Source: Sphagnum compactum (lineage: Eukaryota > Bryophyta > Sphagnopsida > Sphagnales). From it: a DNA stretch of 64,000 nt. The stretch covers positions 5,084,001-5,148,000 of the forward strand of contig OZ234501.1 in the NCBI GenBank assembly GCA_965153455.1. Direction: 5' to 3'. The notes beneath the pieces were generated by a model, which did no database searches, had not been told where the DNA came from, and was given only the letters and a program-made list of their open reading frames with translations. The position numbers were made by a program, and so were the translations under genes. Shown piece after piece: positions 45,620-56,968 of the stretch (positions within the stretch are counted from its first letter, which is position 1; every line of letters starts with the position of its first letter).

Positions 45620-48600
45620 ATGGCAAGCACATCATCAGGGGCAGCGGGGTACAGAGGATTGCAGCTCTGCGGTAGCATCCCCACTGACGAGCTGAGCGCC
45701 GTGAATTCGCGTTGGCTAGATGATGCCGCGCTCCTTGTGGCCATGACGCACCAGCAACAGATGGCAATCGCAGTGAACCGCACCATCGTCATGCGCTTGT
45801 CGTGGGCCATCACCAGTGGAGGAGGAGGAGGAGGAGATCAATCTCCTCCTCCTCCAATGGTGCGGAAAGTGGGGAGTTGTCTGGAGTCCGATGAGCAATT
45901 GACTGCCATGGAGTGGGTGGTGTTCGAAGCTGCTACCGTATTAGCTGTCGGTACTTCCTTTGGAGCGCTGCTTCTGTTCTCCCAGAAAGGCAACTTGTTG
46001 ATCAAGCAGGTACTGGAATCCATCTCATCTTCCAAGCTTTTGGAAACAAAGGGGGGGGGGGGCGGAAAAAAAAAGAGTCACCTCCTTGCAACCATAAGAT
46101 TTTTTCTTGAGATCAACGGATGTGCTGATCTAGGGTTTCCAAAACCCTAGACTCAATTATCTGCAAATCAATGGACTTCTCTCCTGGATTGTAGAATCCC
46201 TATCATGTACCAGTGTTTGTATCAGTCGTACTTCAATTGATGATGTCTCCTGTTCAGTTGATACTCTCGCATGTGTTTTCTGCTGTACTAGGGTTTCCTG
46301 AAATCTTTCATTGTTGCAGAATCTGCTATTTACTCCTACCCTAATCTTGCCTACCCTTGTCTAGTGTCCGTGTGAATTCTTCTGTTCAGCTTGGTTCCTC
46401 TGTAGAATTTTCTCGGTGCCCTCCTTTCAGAATTTGATTGTAATCACATACTTTGATGCCCAGTTCTGCAATTTTATTCCTCTGCGCTCTGAGGTTAGTG
46501 GCAGCTAGTAGATGCCTGAAAGTTCTTGTGCTAATTTCATCTACAAATTTCTTCAACAATGAACTTCAATGTAGAAGGGATGTGTAATTGCTATTAATAC
46601 TTTTAGGATTTGCAAAATGCAGTCTGATAGATGTAAAATACAAAGCATCTCAATTCAAGGTTGATTCAATTCGCAGTTTGGTGATGATTTGAAAAGGCAC
46701 CCAATCTGAATATGATCCAGAATGAAAAAATGATCCAATTCAGATTTTCTGAGTCTTAAGACATTGGATGTGACTGCAGTTTGGGATACGCCTGATGACT
46801 TGCTCTTCTTTTGACCAGTACTTCCATTCTGATCCAGTTCTATGGCTTCGCGTACGAAGTGAACCGTTGGGACACATGAGGAATGACACTTCAGAGGATC
46901 TTTGCATCATATATCCCAAGGCAATTGCCCGCATTGAAACTCATGATCTTTTGGTTAGCTCCTTTACCATCTCAATTGCTCAGTGCAAGTCAAAAGGGCA
47001 GGATTGAAGTTGGGACCCCATGAGTTTGGCAGTTGTCTAGAATGCCAGCTCTCCCTTGGGTTTAGCAAGTGCTTCAAATTTCGAAAATCTGATCATTATA
47101 GGGGTAAAGTTGTTGGTGCACAGGAAATTACGGGAAAGAGAGGGGATGGAGGGGGAGGGGCTACTAGGATGGAGAGTTGGAGGAGAAGGGTTGGATGGTG
47201 AACCGCCCCCAAATAGACTTCCTTTTCTGATGTGGAATGTGAACAAGGCAGCAGCAGGTTTGGTTTGTGCTGATGGGGCCGTTGTGGGTTTGATGCCACC
47301 ACCTCTTTTGGAGCAACAGGTTTTGACCTTTGTCTTGCATTCAGAAACGATGTCAGTTGCAATAAATGTGCAAGACTAATGTGCTCAACTTCTGTTTTTT
47401 TTTTTTTTTTCCTGAGCATTTAACCATCTTCTTTCTTTTTCCATGTGTTCTTGAAGTGGAATGTATAGTTCTGTGACTATGTACATTCTCTAAGACAACC
47501 TTCAGGTTCAATGGATAAGCTCCTGCAGTTGATGAAGTTATTGTTGATGGCAGTCTAGACGGCACTATGCTGCTTTGACTGTAGGACCTGATTCCACACT
47601 GGCAGCTTTCAGGTGAGCATGTCAAATCAAGGTACTGGTGAAATTGAGAGAATAATGACATAGTTCTAGGTCCAATTAGAATGTAGAAAGCATCTTGACT
47701 TTTGGGAGTAATCAAGCATTGGATTCTATGTGCTATTGTCTTCCATTATGTCGTATCCTAAATATGAGATGGTACCACAAGTATGGAAGGACCTGCACTA
47801 TATTGGTCACTGGATAAGTACCTGCTGTGAAGCTGGGTCAGTAGTCTGTCTAACCAAAGCAAATCCAGATGAGACTCATGTAGCATACAGTAACTTGCAT
47901 TGCATGAAGGTATTTTCAGTTCTCCTATTGAGGTTGTAACTTTGATGGACAAGTTGGTGACTTAATGTGGTGTTTACCAGGGTATCAGGAGACAAGAACA
48001 GTAGCTTAGTGGGTGTTATCATGGACAACTTGATGCCAGCCACTGTGACAAGAATCGCATCTTTGACTAAGAGGTTTTGGCAAAGAGATGAGAATTCTGA
48101 GTCCAACAGACCAACTGAAGTCAGCCCCCAGGCATTTTCACGAGGTAAAAGTCATTCTTATTGTTTGGTCTGGTGAGGGAGACGGCCTCTTGTTTTGTTC
48201 CTTCATGGCCCCAATTGTGTTCTGTGGTAAGGGCGCACAACAGGTCAAATGAATGCAAATGGATTGAGTAAGAGATTTTCACCTAATGAGGGTGTAGATG
48301 CAGTCAGATTTTGGCTTCGAGAACTGAGAATGATGTCTGTTGATTGCAGCATCGCTTGTCACTTGTTTGAAGGACCCTGTGAGGAAAGGGGAGAGGCTGG
48401 CAGTGGCACCTGGCGGTTCCTTGGCTGCTGTAGCTGACTCATTAGGCCGTGTGCTGCTTGTTGATGTACATGCTGTTGTGGTGGTGCGCATTTGGAAGGC
48501 ATGTGCTATAAGTCTTCACCTTATAGGAAATGCTTAGATCTCCTCAAGACACAAAGTATAGCTTGAAGGTGAAGCCTTAGGGGCTAACATTGCCTCTGAG

Positions 48601-49675
48601 ATTGGTTGCAGAGGTCCTTAATGACTTATGATTTCAACACTGTTATTGCACCTTCTGTTCATTTCTGACAGAAGGTCATTGCAAAATGTGCAGGGCTACC
48701 GGGATGCCCACTGTCTATTTTTGGAGGCACCTGTGGATGGGAGTGCTAGCTATGGGGACCTACACCACCCATATCTTCTATCACAGAAGAGACAGGAGTT
48801 TTGTTTATGCTTGGCCATCCATGCACCACGAAGGGGTGTTGTTGAGGTGCATTGTAACTCCCTGCATGGAAACTATGTTGGCCATTGGTGGGCTAGGATG
48901 ACTGAAATGCATGTGTTTTAGATGTTGGCCAGGGAGGAAGTCGGCAAGCTTTTACAATGTGAAGGCCCTGGTTTGTAGAGGGAACCATATGATGGGTTGA
49001 GTTATTGTGTTAGTTTTCTCTTCTTGAGTTACATTAAAATTGTACCAGCTGCCAATTAGGAGGATCCAAACCTGAAACCTTAGATAAGCATGCTATAGCT
49101 AGTAATGTAATGGTGCCGGTGTTACCTCTTTATCTGCTTATGCTTTTATATGAATCATCATGTCTGCCACTTAGATTTCTCTGCTAGAAGCATGATGTTT
49201 AGGACACAGCTAGCTAGCCCATAAGTATCTTGGAGAATTCCAGATCTGCAACCCTGGGAGGTCCCTAAACATCTGCAATATCACTCTCAACTGTTTGGCA
49301 TTTTTTCATTCCTAGTCCTTCATCAGCCCTTCATCTTCATAGCTTATCAGTATGTGTCCCAGAGTGATCATCTTGCATTAGTTTTATTGTACCTGTGGTC
49401 TGTTGCAATTTTGCTAATTTTGTTGGTGGGACTAGCAGGTGTGGCAAATGCGGCATGGGGCACGGTTGGCAAATATCAGGGTTCCTGAGAGCTGCTGCCT
49501 ACTGCAGCCTTCCTGTAAGCTGAGAGATTTCTTGGATTTGGATTCACAAAATTTGGATCATGAGTATGAGGAGCATGAGATGTTTGAGCCAGCAAAGGTC
49601 TATATTCTTCAGGGGTATTCAGGTAATATCTCTTTGATAAACCCTTTCATGCCTGTGAAAAAGAAGCTGTTTTGA
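45620..49675 (+). CDS. RAB3GAP2-like protein (Rab3GAP non-catalytic subunit, N-terminal domain), eight exons
   Basis: Inferred exons: 45,620-46,009; 46,819-46,988; 47,124-47,319; 47,554-47,612; 47,981-48,144; 48,350-48,498; 48,694-48,846; 49,439-49,675. The total is 1,518 nt (505 aa). Landmarks of the RAB3GAP2 N-terminal (β-propeller-like) domain appear in order: AVGTSFGALLLFSQKGNLLI, DPVLWLRVR...IIYPKAIARIE, LPFLMWNVNKA, RRHYAALTVG, SGDKNSSLVGVIMDNLMPAT, TCLKDPVRKGERLAVAPGGS, VVVVRIWKGYRDA and AIHAPRRGVVEVWQMRHGAR. Animal RAB3GAP2 has ~1,390 residues and pairs with RAB3GAP1 as a GEF for Rab18 and GAP for Rab3. Plant homologues, as far as I recall, stop after this domain, as here (stop at 49,675 after NISLINPF). 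It probably acts in Rab-regulated membrane traffic or autophagy. The exon 2 donor/exon 3 acceptor pair (46,988/47,124) is the weakest join; an exon 2 ending at 46,953 is the alternative. Confidence 0.85.
48499..48693 (+). other. Probable GC-AG intron of the RAB3GAP2-like gene
   Basis: The codons for ...VVVRIWK end at 48,498 and GYRDA resumes at 48,694, matching the conserved WKGYRDA motif. The intron would start AAG|GCATGT and end GTGCAG|GG. No GT donor near it keeps the frame and the conserved Lys-Gly. GC-AG introns are a known minor class spliced by the major spliceosome, about 1% of plant introns. Confidence 0.7.
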
Positions 49676-51577
49676 TAGTCACTCAGCATGTTTTGGCCAG
49701 AGTGGCACAGGTTTGAGATTGATGGACGATTCAGTAAATAAAACATGTGAATATTTTTATTGTCAACAGTGATACATTAGGACATTAGCTAGGAATTTTC
49801 TTGTGGCCAGCAGGACCAATTGCAAACTATTTTCTGAAGCTCATCAGAGAACAGGTCCTTAACCTGTGAATGATGCTGGTACTAGAAATCCCTTTGATCA
49901 ATTCCTGAGAGTGGAAGGGAACTTGCAATAGTGAAATCTCAACTTTGCAAAGAATGCCTCTGGCCTCTAGCAATGCATTGACAACTAAAACTACACACAT
50001 TTGGATGCCTCTGCTTATAATGAGGACTGAAGCCCAGCCAATTTTGCAATATATTGTCTACAATTTTAGAGTCCTGAGTTTTTTCCTGGAATTTTCAGTG
50101 TGTGCAGATGTCACCTTAGTTGATCGCTAGGTAAATCATCAGTGTTGCAAACAGGGTTGGGGTTTTAGGAGTTTGTCAAATGTTGCCTTGCTTGATAACT
50201 AGGGTGTGAGTAAAATGATCCATAGAACAAAGGTGGACATTATAAGTTCATGATTTGTTAATTTTTGAACTCACAAATCATGGTTCTTTTGCTTGTTACC
50301 CATATGATTTTGAACCTTGGAACATATGTTCTCATCTCAACCAAAACGACACCAAATATTTCTATTGTGCCCATAATATAGCACAATAGAAATTATTGCA
50401 AGGACTTCAACATGCAACATACTAGATTTTGTCCAAAGGCATGGGTGGAAAGTGGCCTGCTTATAAACAAAAGCAAAATCAATGTCCTATTGAGATGTGG
50501 CACAAATGCAAAAATAATCCATAAGTAATAATGAAAACATATGCACTATTAAGACACTTTTTTCTTTATCACTGTTTCAATTTACTTGGGAATGGCGAAG
50601 ATGAATGTCATGAATGCCTTTCAGAACATTGATGAAAATCAGGTGAACAAGAATTGCCACAGTTGACAGTATTTGTCAACAAATAATGGTTCTAAGAAGT
50701 TAGATTTGCAGAGTTTAGGGTTGATTCCAATCTCCCACTTCTCCCCACATGAATTTTATTTTCTTTCCAAAAAAGTGAAAGGTTCCCATCACTGTCCTGA
50801 TGATATAGGTTAGCAGGACTCCCTCTGACCCATCACCAGAAACATATCTGTAGTCATGCCACAAACTGACGTTCCATGTTAGTAACTCTGTAGTAAAGTG
50901 TGTACACTGAAATCAGAATTCTTTGTAACCAAGTATGGAAGTCTTCTTGTGTTGTATAGATGTACTGTTTGGTTCAGTAACCAGGACAGATCAAGAGGAG
51001 AACTTGCTGACAACAGAACTGGGCTCACAAGTTTCAACGAGGTAAGGATTAGTGACTTATACCAGCAAAGATGGGCATAGCAGTCTCCAGTTGTGGTACT
51101 TCCTGTGCCTCTCCTCCATCTGCTGTATTTGTTTTCCTGTCTTCTTGCTTATATTGTCAGTTGTCTATGTTAGCTAGTCCCTGCTGCCTCCTACATGATG
51201 TTTGCTCAGTTGAGATCATGCTACTGGTGTGAATTCCATTGGGACTTCTTGTAAAGATACGAGGATCTGCTTGACATATCTTCTTTCAAAGAGACAAAAT
51301 CAGAATGCAACCACAAAAATATTGAGCAGTATATTTGGCAAAGTTTGAACCTGGAAACTCTCTGGAAAAGAATAAAAGAAACAGCTTTGCTCTCCAATTA
51401 TCCAAGGCACCAAGAATATGGCCCAAGAATGAACTGGACCAGAGGGCCACAGAACTACATCATGTCAAAGTCAACAGTTATCACAACACTGCTTTTCAAC
51501 ATCACAAACAGATTGAATGGTTTACTGTAAATGCCACCAAGTAGTAAACCTTTAATGGAAGCCTTCAGTATGGGATT
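49676..51577. other. Convergent intergenic region (3' UTRs of RAB3GAP2-like and bL35)
   Basis: No further coding exon is recognised. Two small hairpins occur: catgatttgt/acaaatcatg (50,249-50,282) and ttctattgtgc/gcacaatagaa (50,360-50,392). The 3' UTRs of the two convergent genes should be here. If the RAB3GAP2-like gene were longer, further exons would be expected here, but I see none. Confidence 0.5.
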
Positions 51578-53199
51578 TTAACCAAGAAAATTCAGCTTCT
51601 TCATAACTGTGGCAAGCGCATGGGGAGCAACTGATGGTCGCCTAAGCTGTCGCTTTTGCTTATTGGTCTGCAACAAGTAGAAGCATTAAACCACCATCAG
51701 GAAACTGGAACTGTTTCTGTGATGACCAAAAAAATCAGCTTATAGACATGAGGCTGATCATTTATGATATTCAGGAGAGTGGTTCCAAAGTCTTGACAGC
51801 AACACTTTCAGAACTCTACCCTCAAGATGAAACTTGATGTAAATGCCCAAATCCTGTTCCTAGCTTCTTGGGGAGTCTCAAGGAAGTAGTGGTCATCAAC
51901 TATGTCCATACCTTGGAATGGGCATTGTGCCTCTTGCCAGACCTCCATCGCTTGTAAAGACCATTTGCTAGTGCTCTGAAGCGTTTTTTATATGACCTAC
52001 AACCAGTAGAATTACTCCTCAGAAGAACAATTGCTAAAACTCTGCCCTGAACTCAACAGCCAGCCAAAACATAATTGAGCAATAGCCTGATGTGAACTTC
52101 AAACATTTAAATGAGTACCAAGATCAATGTATGAAGAAAATTAGGAAACCTGTTTTCATAGAAGAGCCAAAATAAACCAAATGTAACATTCAACAGGTAA
52201 AGTGATCAAAAACTCTCACGAATAGGCCTTTATTTTTGTCTTCTTCAGTTTTGTGGCAAATGCCTTCCTTTGCTGGAACTGCACACAGCCAGACAGAGAA
52301 AGCATTCCCTGATCCTTCTATCATATAACCACAAATGAAAATTCAAGCATTAATATTACTTTGCATGATCCTGCAAAACTAATTAGATTATGTAGAAAGC
52401 ATTCCCTGATCCTGTTATCATATACCACAAATGCAATTCAGGCATTAACAGTACTTTGCATGATCCTGCGACAATCCTTAGACTCCATAACCTAAACCTA
52501 ATTCAGGAGAACAGAATGGTCATGAACATGTAGAACTATAGAACAGAACCAAATCAATCATATGAACTGCATTGCTATAGATATATCATACAGAAAAACC
52601 AATAATTTATTTATTTTTTAATCAAGAGAAGCAGAAGACAGTATACCATATAACATTTCAAACATTCATGAATGAATAGCAACTTGGATTGCATGGTAAA
52701 TCACTGTAAAGGAAAGTTTCACATTTATTGAGCAGTCCAGCAGTTCCCTGACTGGATAGTTTTGACCTAATTGCAGGAGAAATTATTTTCGCAAACAAAC
52801 TTCTGGCGCTAAACAAAAGACAACAACATGAGAAACTCTTTTTATAAAACTTAGAAAAGAAAGGAGAGTTTCCAAGACTTAAAAGGGCAGGAAATTTAGG
52901 GTTCCAACCTGTAGAATGGAAGGAGCGACACGAGTACATTCCTGTTGCAAATGCGATGGAGTCTCTAGCTGCGTTCGAGTGAGCAATAGCTTTGAAGACC
53001 ACGGATAAACGCTCATCATGGACGAGAATCCCATCCTCCCGGGCGGAAGAGAAGGCCCAACGCCGCTAGGGTTCTTCGTCACAAGACCAGGAAGGACCAT
53101 ATTGGATGCGACGAAAGACGATTTGAGGAGAGGAAATTGGGAGCGACCAAGAAGAAGAGGCCGCAGCAGCAACAGGCGCGGAAGCTGCCTACACGCCAT
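51578..53199 (-). CDS. Ribosomal protein bL35, probably mitochondrial (bL35m), four exons
   Basis: Inferred exons: 53,199-52,909; 52,278-52,220; 51,996-51,912; 51,667-51,578; 525 nt in all, giving 174 aa, all phases consistent. The first ~97 residues are a targeting-like extension (MACRQLPRLLLLRPLLLGRS, rich in Arg, Leu and Ser, few acids). The C-terminal ~75 residues are the bL35 domain: KLKKTKIKAYSSYKKRFRAL, YKRWRSGKRHNAHSK and KQKRQLRRPSVAPHA. The RAGKRHNAH-type motif and basic 'K.KTHK..KKRFK..G.G' plan are family signatures. It is a protein of the large subunit of an organellar ribosome. Mitochondrial targeting is more likely than plastid, because plastid bL35 usually keeps a closer bacterial-type sequence, but this is not certain. 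An in-frame ATG 117 bp upstream (53,316) would add an acidic, non-targeting N-terminus, so I prefer 53,199. It is convergent with the RAB3GAP2-like gene and divergent from the PABN gene. Confidence 0.88.
52298..52478. repeat. Tandem duplication inside intron 1 of the bL35 gene
   Basis: Two copies (from 52,298 and 52,395) of 'aaagcattccctgatcct...tcatata-ccacaaatg...gcattaaNaNtactttgcat' plus 'gatcctgc', about 90-97 bp apart, with ~85-90% identity by eye. Intronic; the exon borders are unaffected. Confidence 0.85.
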
Positions 53200-54272
53200 G
53201 CTTATATGACCCTCCGTGGGGGCACAGATTATCGCGCCATTCCTTCCTTCTGTCCAGCCCTTCCACTCTTGCCTTTTCTTTGAGAGCTGGGAAAACACGC
53301 TCAACGCACGACGCACGCACTCTCTGAAACCAGGATTAGGGTTTGAAGCTCATGCTCAACAACATCTCGCCCCAAATGGGATGGATCATAAAGCCTTAAG
53401 GATGCATGTGGTGTGTGGATGGAAAAAGATGTTTTCATCTATGTCGTTATAGATAAATGTATAATTTCATCCGAATTACTAATTTCATTTACATGGTCAA
53501 TTTCATCTATGAACATAATTTCGTTAATTCAAAATTTTCTCCAAATGACGAAAACCACATGGGTCATAGATCTCATCCATCGAAAGTGACTATTCATCCA
53601 TGCATATTAAGGAGACCAATGAAATGTGTAGTAAATTTCATCCAGCATGGTTACCAATATAGGTGCTAGTTGGGCTACAAAATTGTACCACTTCCAAGTC
53701 TTATCCAGGTAAAAGCTTAACCGGTTTTGGTGTCTTATTGTTCCAGTACCAATGTATCTTTTCCTGTTTATTCCTAGGTGGGCCATGCAATGTGGTAACA
53801 TGCTGGTTCCACTTGCGGTGCGTCCAGATCCACTAGCAATGTGCACAAACAGCACACCCTGTTGGAACCAATCTATGTGTACCAACGCCCTGGTGGAACC
53901 AGTCTTGTAACATATAGGTGTAACCGGAATACCTGTGACCATGGTTGAATATTTGACTCGGGTTACGTGGAAAGGGATCCACGACGAACCACGAAGAACG
54001 AACGAGTGCACAGTGCACGACGCGCTGGTTGCTCGCTCGCGGTTCCGGCCCTTCTTCTTCGCGTCAGGGTTCGTTATTGCATCTCTGCCGTCTCTCGGAT
54101 GTCAGAGATTATGTTCTGTATGTAAAGCCACAGTGTTCCTCTGTCGTACGAGCCCAAAATCTCACGCTCTGGTGCTGTTTTCCGAAAGTTGTGGAAGAAA
54201 GAAGGGGAAGGGGTTTTAGGTCTGGGAAGAAGAAGAAGAAGAAGGTCGCCTTCTTCCGTCCTCCTTGTATCT

Positions 54273-54322
<50 letters not shown>

Positions 54323-54421
54323 GTGTGCTGACCAGCAGCAGTGTAGAAGGAACACGAGATAGAGAGAGAGAGAGAGCTTTTGTCATTAGTGTTTTTTTCA
54401 TAGAGCCGCTTCTTTCTGGTG
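53200..54421. promoter_or_regulatory. Divergent intergenic region between bL35 and PABN-like genes
   Basis: 1.2 kb between the two start codons on opposite strands, so both promoters and 5' UTRs should be here. The middle (53,455-53,650) has a loose repetition of 'aatttcat'. The PABN side has a (GAA)n stretch at 54,226-54,242 and a long (GA)n tract at 54,273-54,318 plus a second at 54,360-54,376, just before the ATG. GA-rich leaders of this kind bind BPC/GAGA-type factors in plants. No clear TATA box was assigned. Confidence 0.55.
54273..54376 (+). repeat. (GA)n tracts in the PABN leader
   Basis: One GA tract of about 23 units (54,273-54,318) and a second of about 9 units (54,360-54,376) lie 46-150 bp before the start codon. 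They are in the expected 5' UTR. Confidence 0.9.
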
Positions 54422-56968
54422 ATGGAAGACGAGCACGAGGTTTATGGCGGAGATATTCCGGAAGAAGTGGAAGGGGAGCTGGAAGGCGAACTTGATGGAC
54501 AACCTGAAAATGGAAGCATCAAAGCCGATGATGTTGTGGGAGACGATGCTGCTTCAAAGGTATATATGTCTTTTCCGTCGTGGTTTATATACATATGTGT
54601 TTGGTTCCCAAGCGTGTTGCTTTCTGGTCTTTGGTTCCTGGTTTTGAAACCCTAATTGCAAGTTGGAACATGGAAACCTTGATGAGACACGTTTTCTTTT
54701 GTGGTTTCTCCTTTTTTAGGAGCTAGAGGAGATGAAGAAGCGGTTGAAGGAAATGGAAGAGGAAGCGGCTGCACTTCGTGATATGCAAGCCAAAGTCGAG
54801 AAAGAGATGAGTGCTGTTCAAGGTACTTGTTTGGGGCTCTGAACTTGGCAGAGGCTTTTGACGTAGATATGAAACTGATGTATGGAATTTTAAGAACTAG
54901 GAGGACAGAGTATGTGTGGGCTGTGTTTTTTTTTTTTTTTGGTGGGGGGGGGGGACTTTTACAGCAGATATTTGAAACTACCTTCCACTCTTCCAAAGAT
55001 TTCTTTGGAGATAACATACCAGGGATGTGAAGCACATTACACTGATGATGATAAAGAGTAGCATAATCATACCTTTGCTCAATGCAGATCCAGCAGGTGC
55101 AGCAGCAGCACTGGCAAATAAAGAGGAGGCTGATGCTCGTTCGGTGTTTGTTGGCAATGTATTATTCTTCCTTGCTCAAGCAATAATTGAACCATTAGCA
55201 CTCTGTGTTTTGTGTGCAGATTTAGAAGGACTGGTTCGTCCACTGTAGATATGGATTGGAGAGCTAGGTCTTCTTTTGTCCTTGCAATCGGAAGAAGTGA
55301 GAAAAAAACTGGGATTATATGACTGTTTGCTGTGATTTTTCAGGTGGATTATTCTTGCACCCCTGAAGAGGTGCAGCAGCATTTCCAGTCATGTGGTACG
55401 GTTAATCGAGTTACAATTCTAACAGACAAGTTTGGACAGCCAAAGGGGTCAGAGCACTTTGTACCATTAAAGCTTTTGTTTGATGTGCTTATGTTGTATC
55501 ACAAACTGGAGATCTTAGAAATGTTTCCATGCAAAGATTGGGTTTGGGTTCTAAGATGTAAGTAGCGGTTTCTTGAGGACTGTCTTTCTTGGAAAACTTT
55601 AGACATTCTGCAAGAATTGATTTACCTGGTGAAGTTCATCCACTTATGCTTTGGTGGTGAGATTGATTTTGTATCCTGTTTGTTTTTTTATCAGACCCAG
55701 ATACAGGCTTTGCTGTTTTGGCCTGACAATGTCACTGAGAGTGTGGAAATTGTGGGATTTACAGATATGCCTATGTGGAGTTTTTGGAGGTGGAAGCAGT
55801 CCAAAATGCGATTCTGCTCAGTGAATCTGAATTGCATGCTCGCCAACTGAAGGTTTCTATTCACCATCCATTATTAGTTTCACACTTATCTGATAAATAG
55901 TGTTAGGCTTAGGTATGCTGCTACATCAGTCTCTGGTCCTGCATGCAATTGTGCTGTAACAGGGTTGTTGCACACATACAATTGAATAGCTATGCCACAC
56001 ATCTTGAGGTCTTGAAATGCAGAATGTTGTCCACCTTCAAAGCTTACAATTCTTGCCCTTCAGCTTATGTCAACAACTGATTTGGGTCCTTTGTAACCTC
56101 TTCAATAATAATTTGGCAGTAGCTCACTTATGATGTATGAACCAAGCCTTTTACGTTATCCTAGAACCGGAGGCAACACATGGATTTTAGACATTTGGTA
56201 CATGTAACTCGGACAGATTAACATTGCCCAGATTTTGTTTGGTAAGCTAGTTGCTTATCAGAATGGTTGATACAGTCTAGCCTATTGTGCTGGTTATTAG
56301 CTACTCGTTTCTCATACCTATCTTACCGTGGCATGCTTTAGAAGGGGTGTTAAGGATCTTCAGGTGGAAATTAGGGTGCTGAAAAAGACTTGTTGGGGGT
56401 GGGGTATGAATGCAGGTGACACCGAAGAGGACAAATGTTCCAGGAATGAAGGCTTTTCGAGGTGGTCGATACAACCCGTATTATGGGTACCGCCCCAGGA
56501 GGCCCTATCTGCCTCCTTATGGGTATGCTCCCTATGGTTATGGGTGGGTATCCTCTATGGATTTCCATTTCTGACACATGCGGTTGCATATTTCATACCC
56601 TAGTTTTTCTTTTTCAATTTGCTTCATTGTCATTCCTTTTTCCAGTGTTTAGGGTTACATGCTGTGTGTAAACATGTCATATCATCACCTGCTTGGATTC
56701 TTTGGTCCTCACGTACTCAATGATGCAGGATTTGGTTTTAGGGTTTTGAGTTATAGAGCTATTGTGCATGATGTTGGGAGTCAGTGTGTGCTAGCTTAGC
56801 AAAGAATTTGTATTGTGAAGTTGATCAAATCATGTTTGCATGTAGAGACTGGTAAGAAAGAACCTTGTTGGTTGGCATGACAGTCTCTATTCTTACAATC
56901 CTGAATGTATACTCTGCAGGAAAGCACCAAGATACAGGCGGCCAATGCGCTACAGGCCTTACTACTAG
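54422..56968 (+). CDS. Nuclear poly(A)-binding protein, PABPN1/PABN-like, seven exons
   Basis: Inferred exons: 54,422-54,559; 54,720-54,822; 55,088-55,158; 55,344-55,447; 55,765-55,852; 56,416-56,543; 56,920-56,968. The total is 681 nt (226 aa), phases consistent, all GT-AG. It has an acidic N-terminus (residues 1-46), a coiled-coil helix (47-80: [20 protein letters not shown]...) and one RRM (about 99-170) with RNP2 SVFVGNVD and RNP1 KGYAYVEF. Next comes the family hallmark KRTNVPGMK, then a Gly/Tyr/Arg/Pro-rich tail ([20 protein letters not shown]). Length and order match Arabidopsis PABN1-3 and animal PABPN1. The family binds nascent poly(A) in the nucleus, stimulates poly(A) polymerase and sets tail length; the helix contacts poly(A) polymerase and the Arg-rich tail is usually methylated. 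The GA-rich leader ends just before the ATG. Confidence 0.92.

Noticed and set aside
47096-47419. Minus-strand 107-codon frame opposite RAB3GAP2 exon 3
   Set aside because: The plus strand encodes the conserved LPFLMWNVNKA block; the minus frame is Pro/Ser-rich with no family.
53018-53209. Plus-strand frame opposite bL35 exon 1
   Set aside because: The minus strand encodes a typical targeting sequence that splices in phase to the bL35 domain; the plus frame has no continuation.
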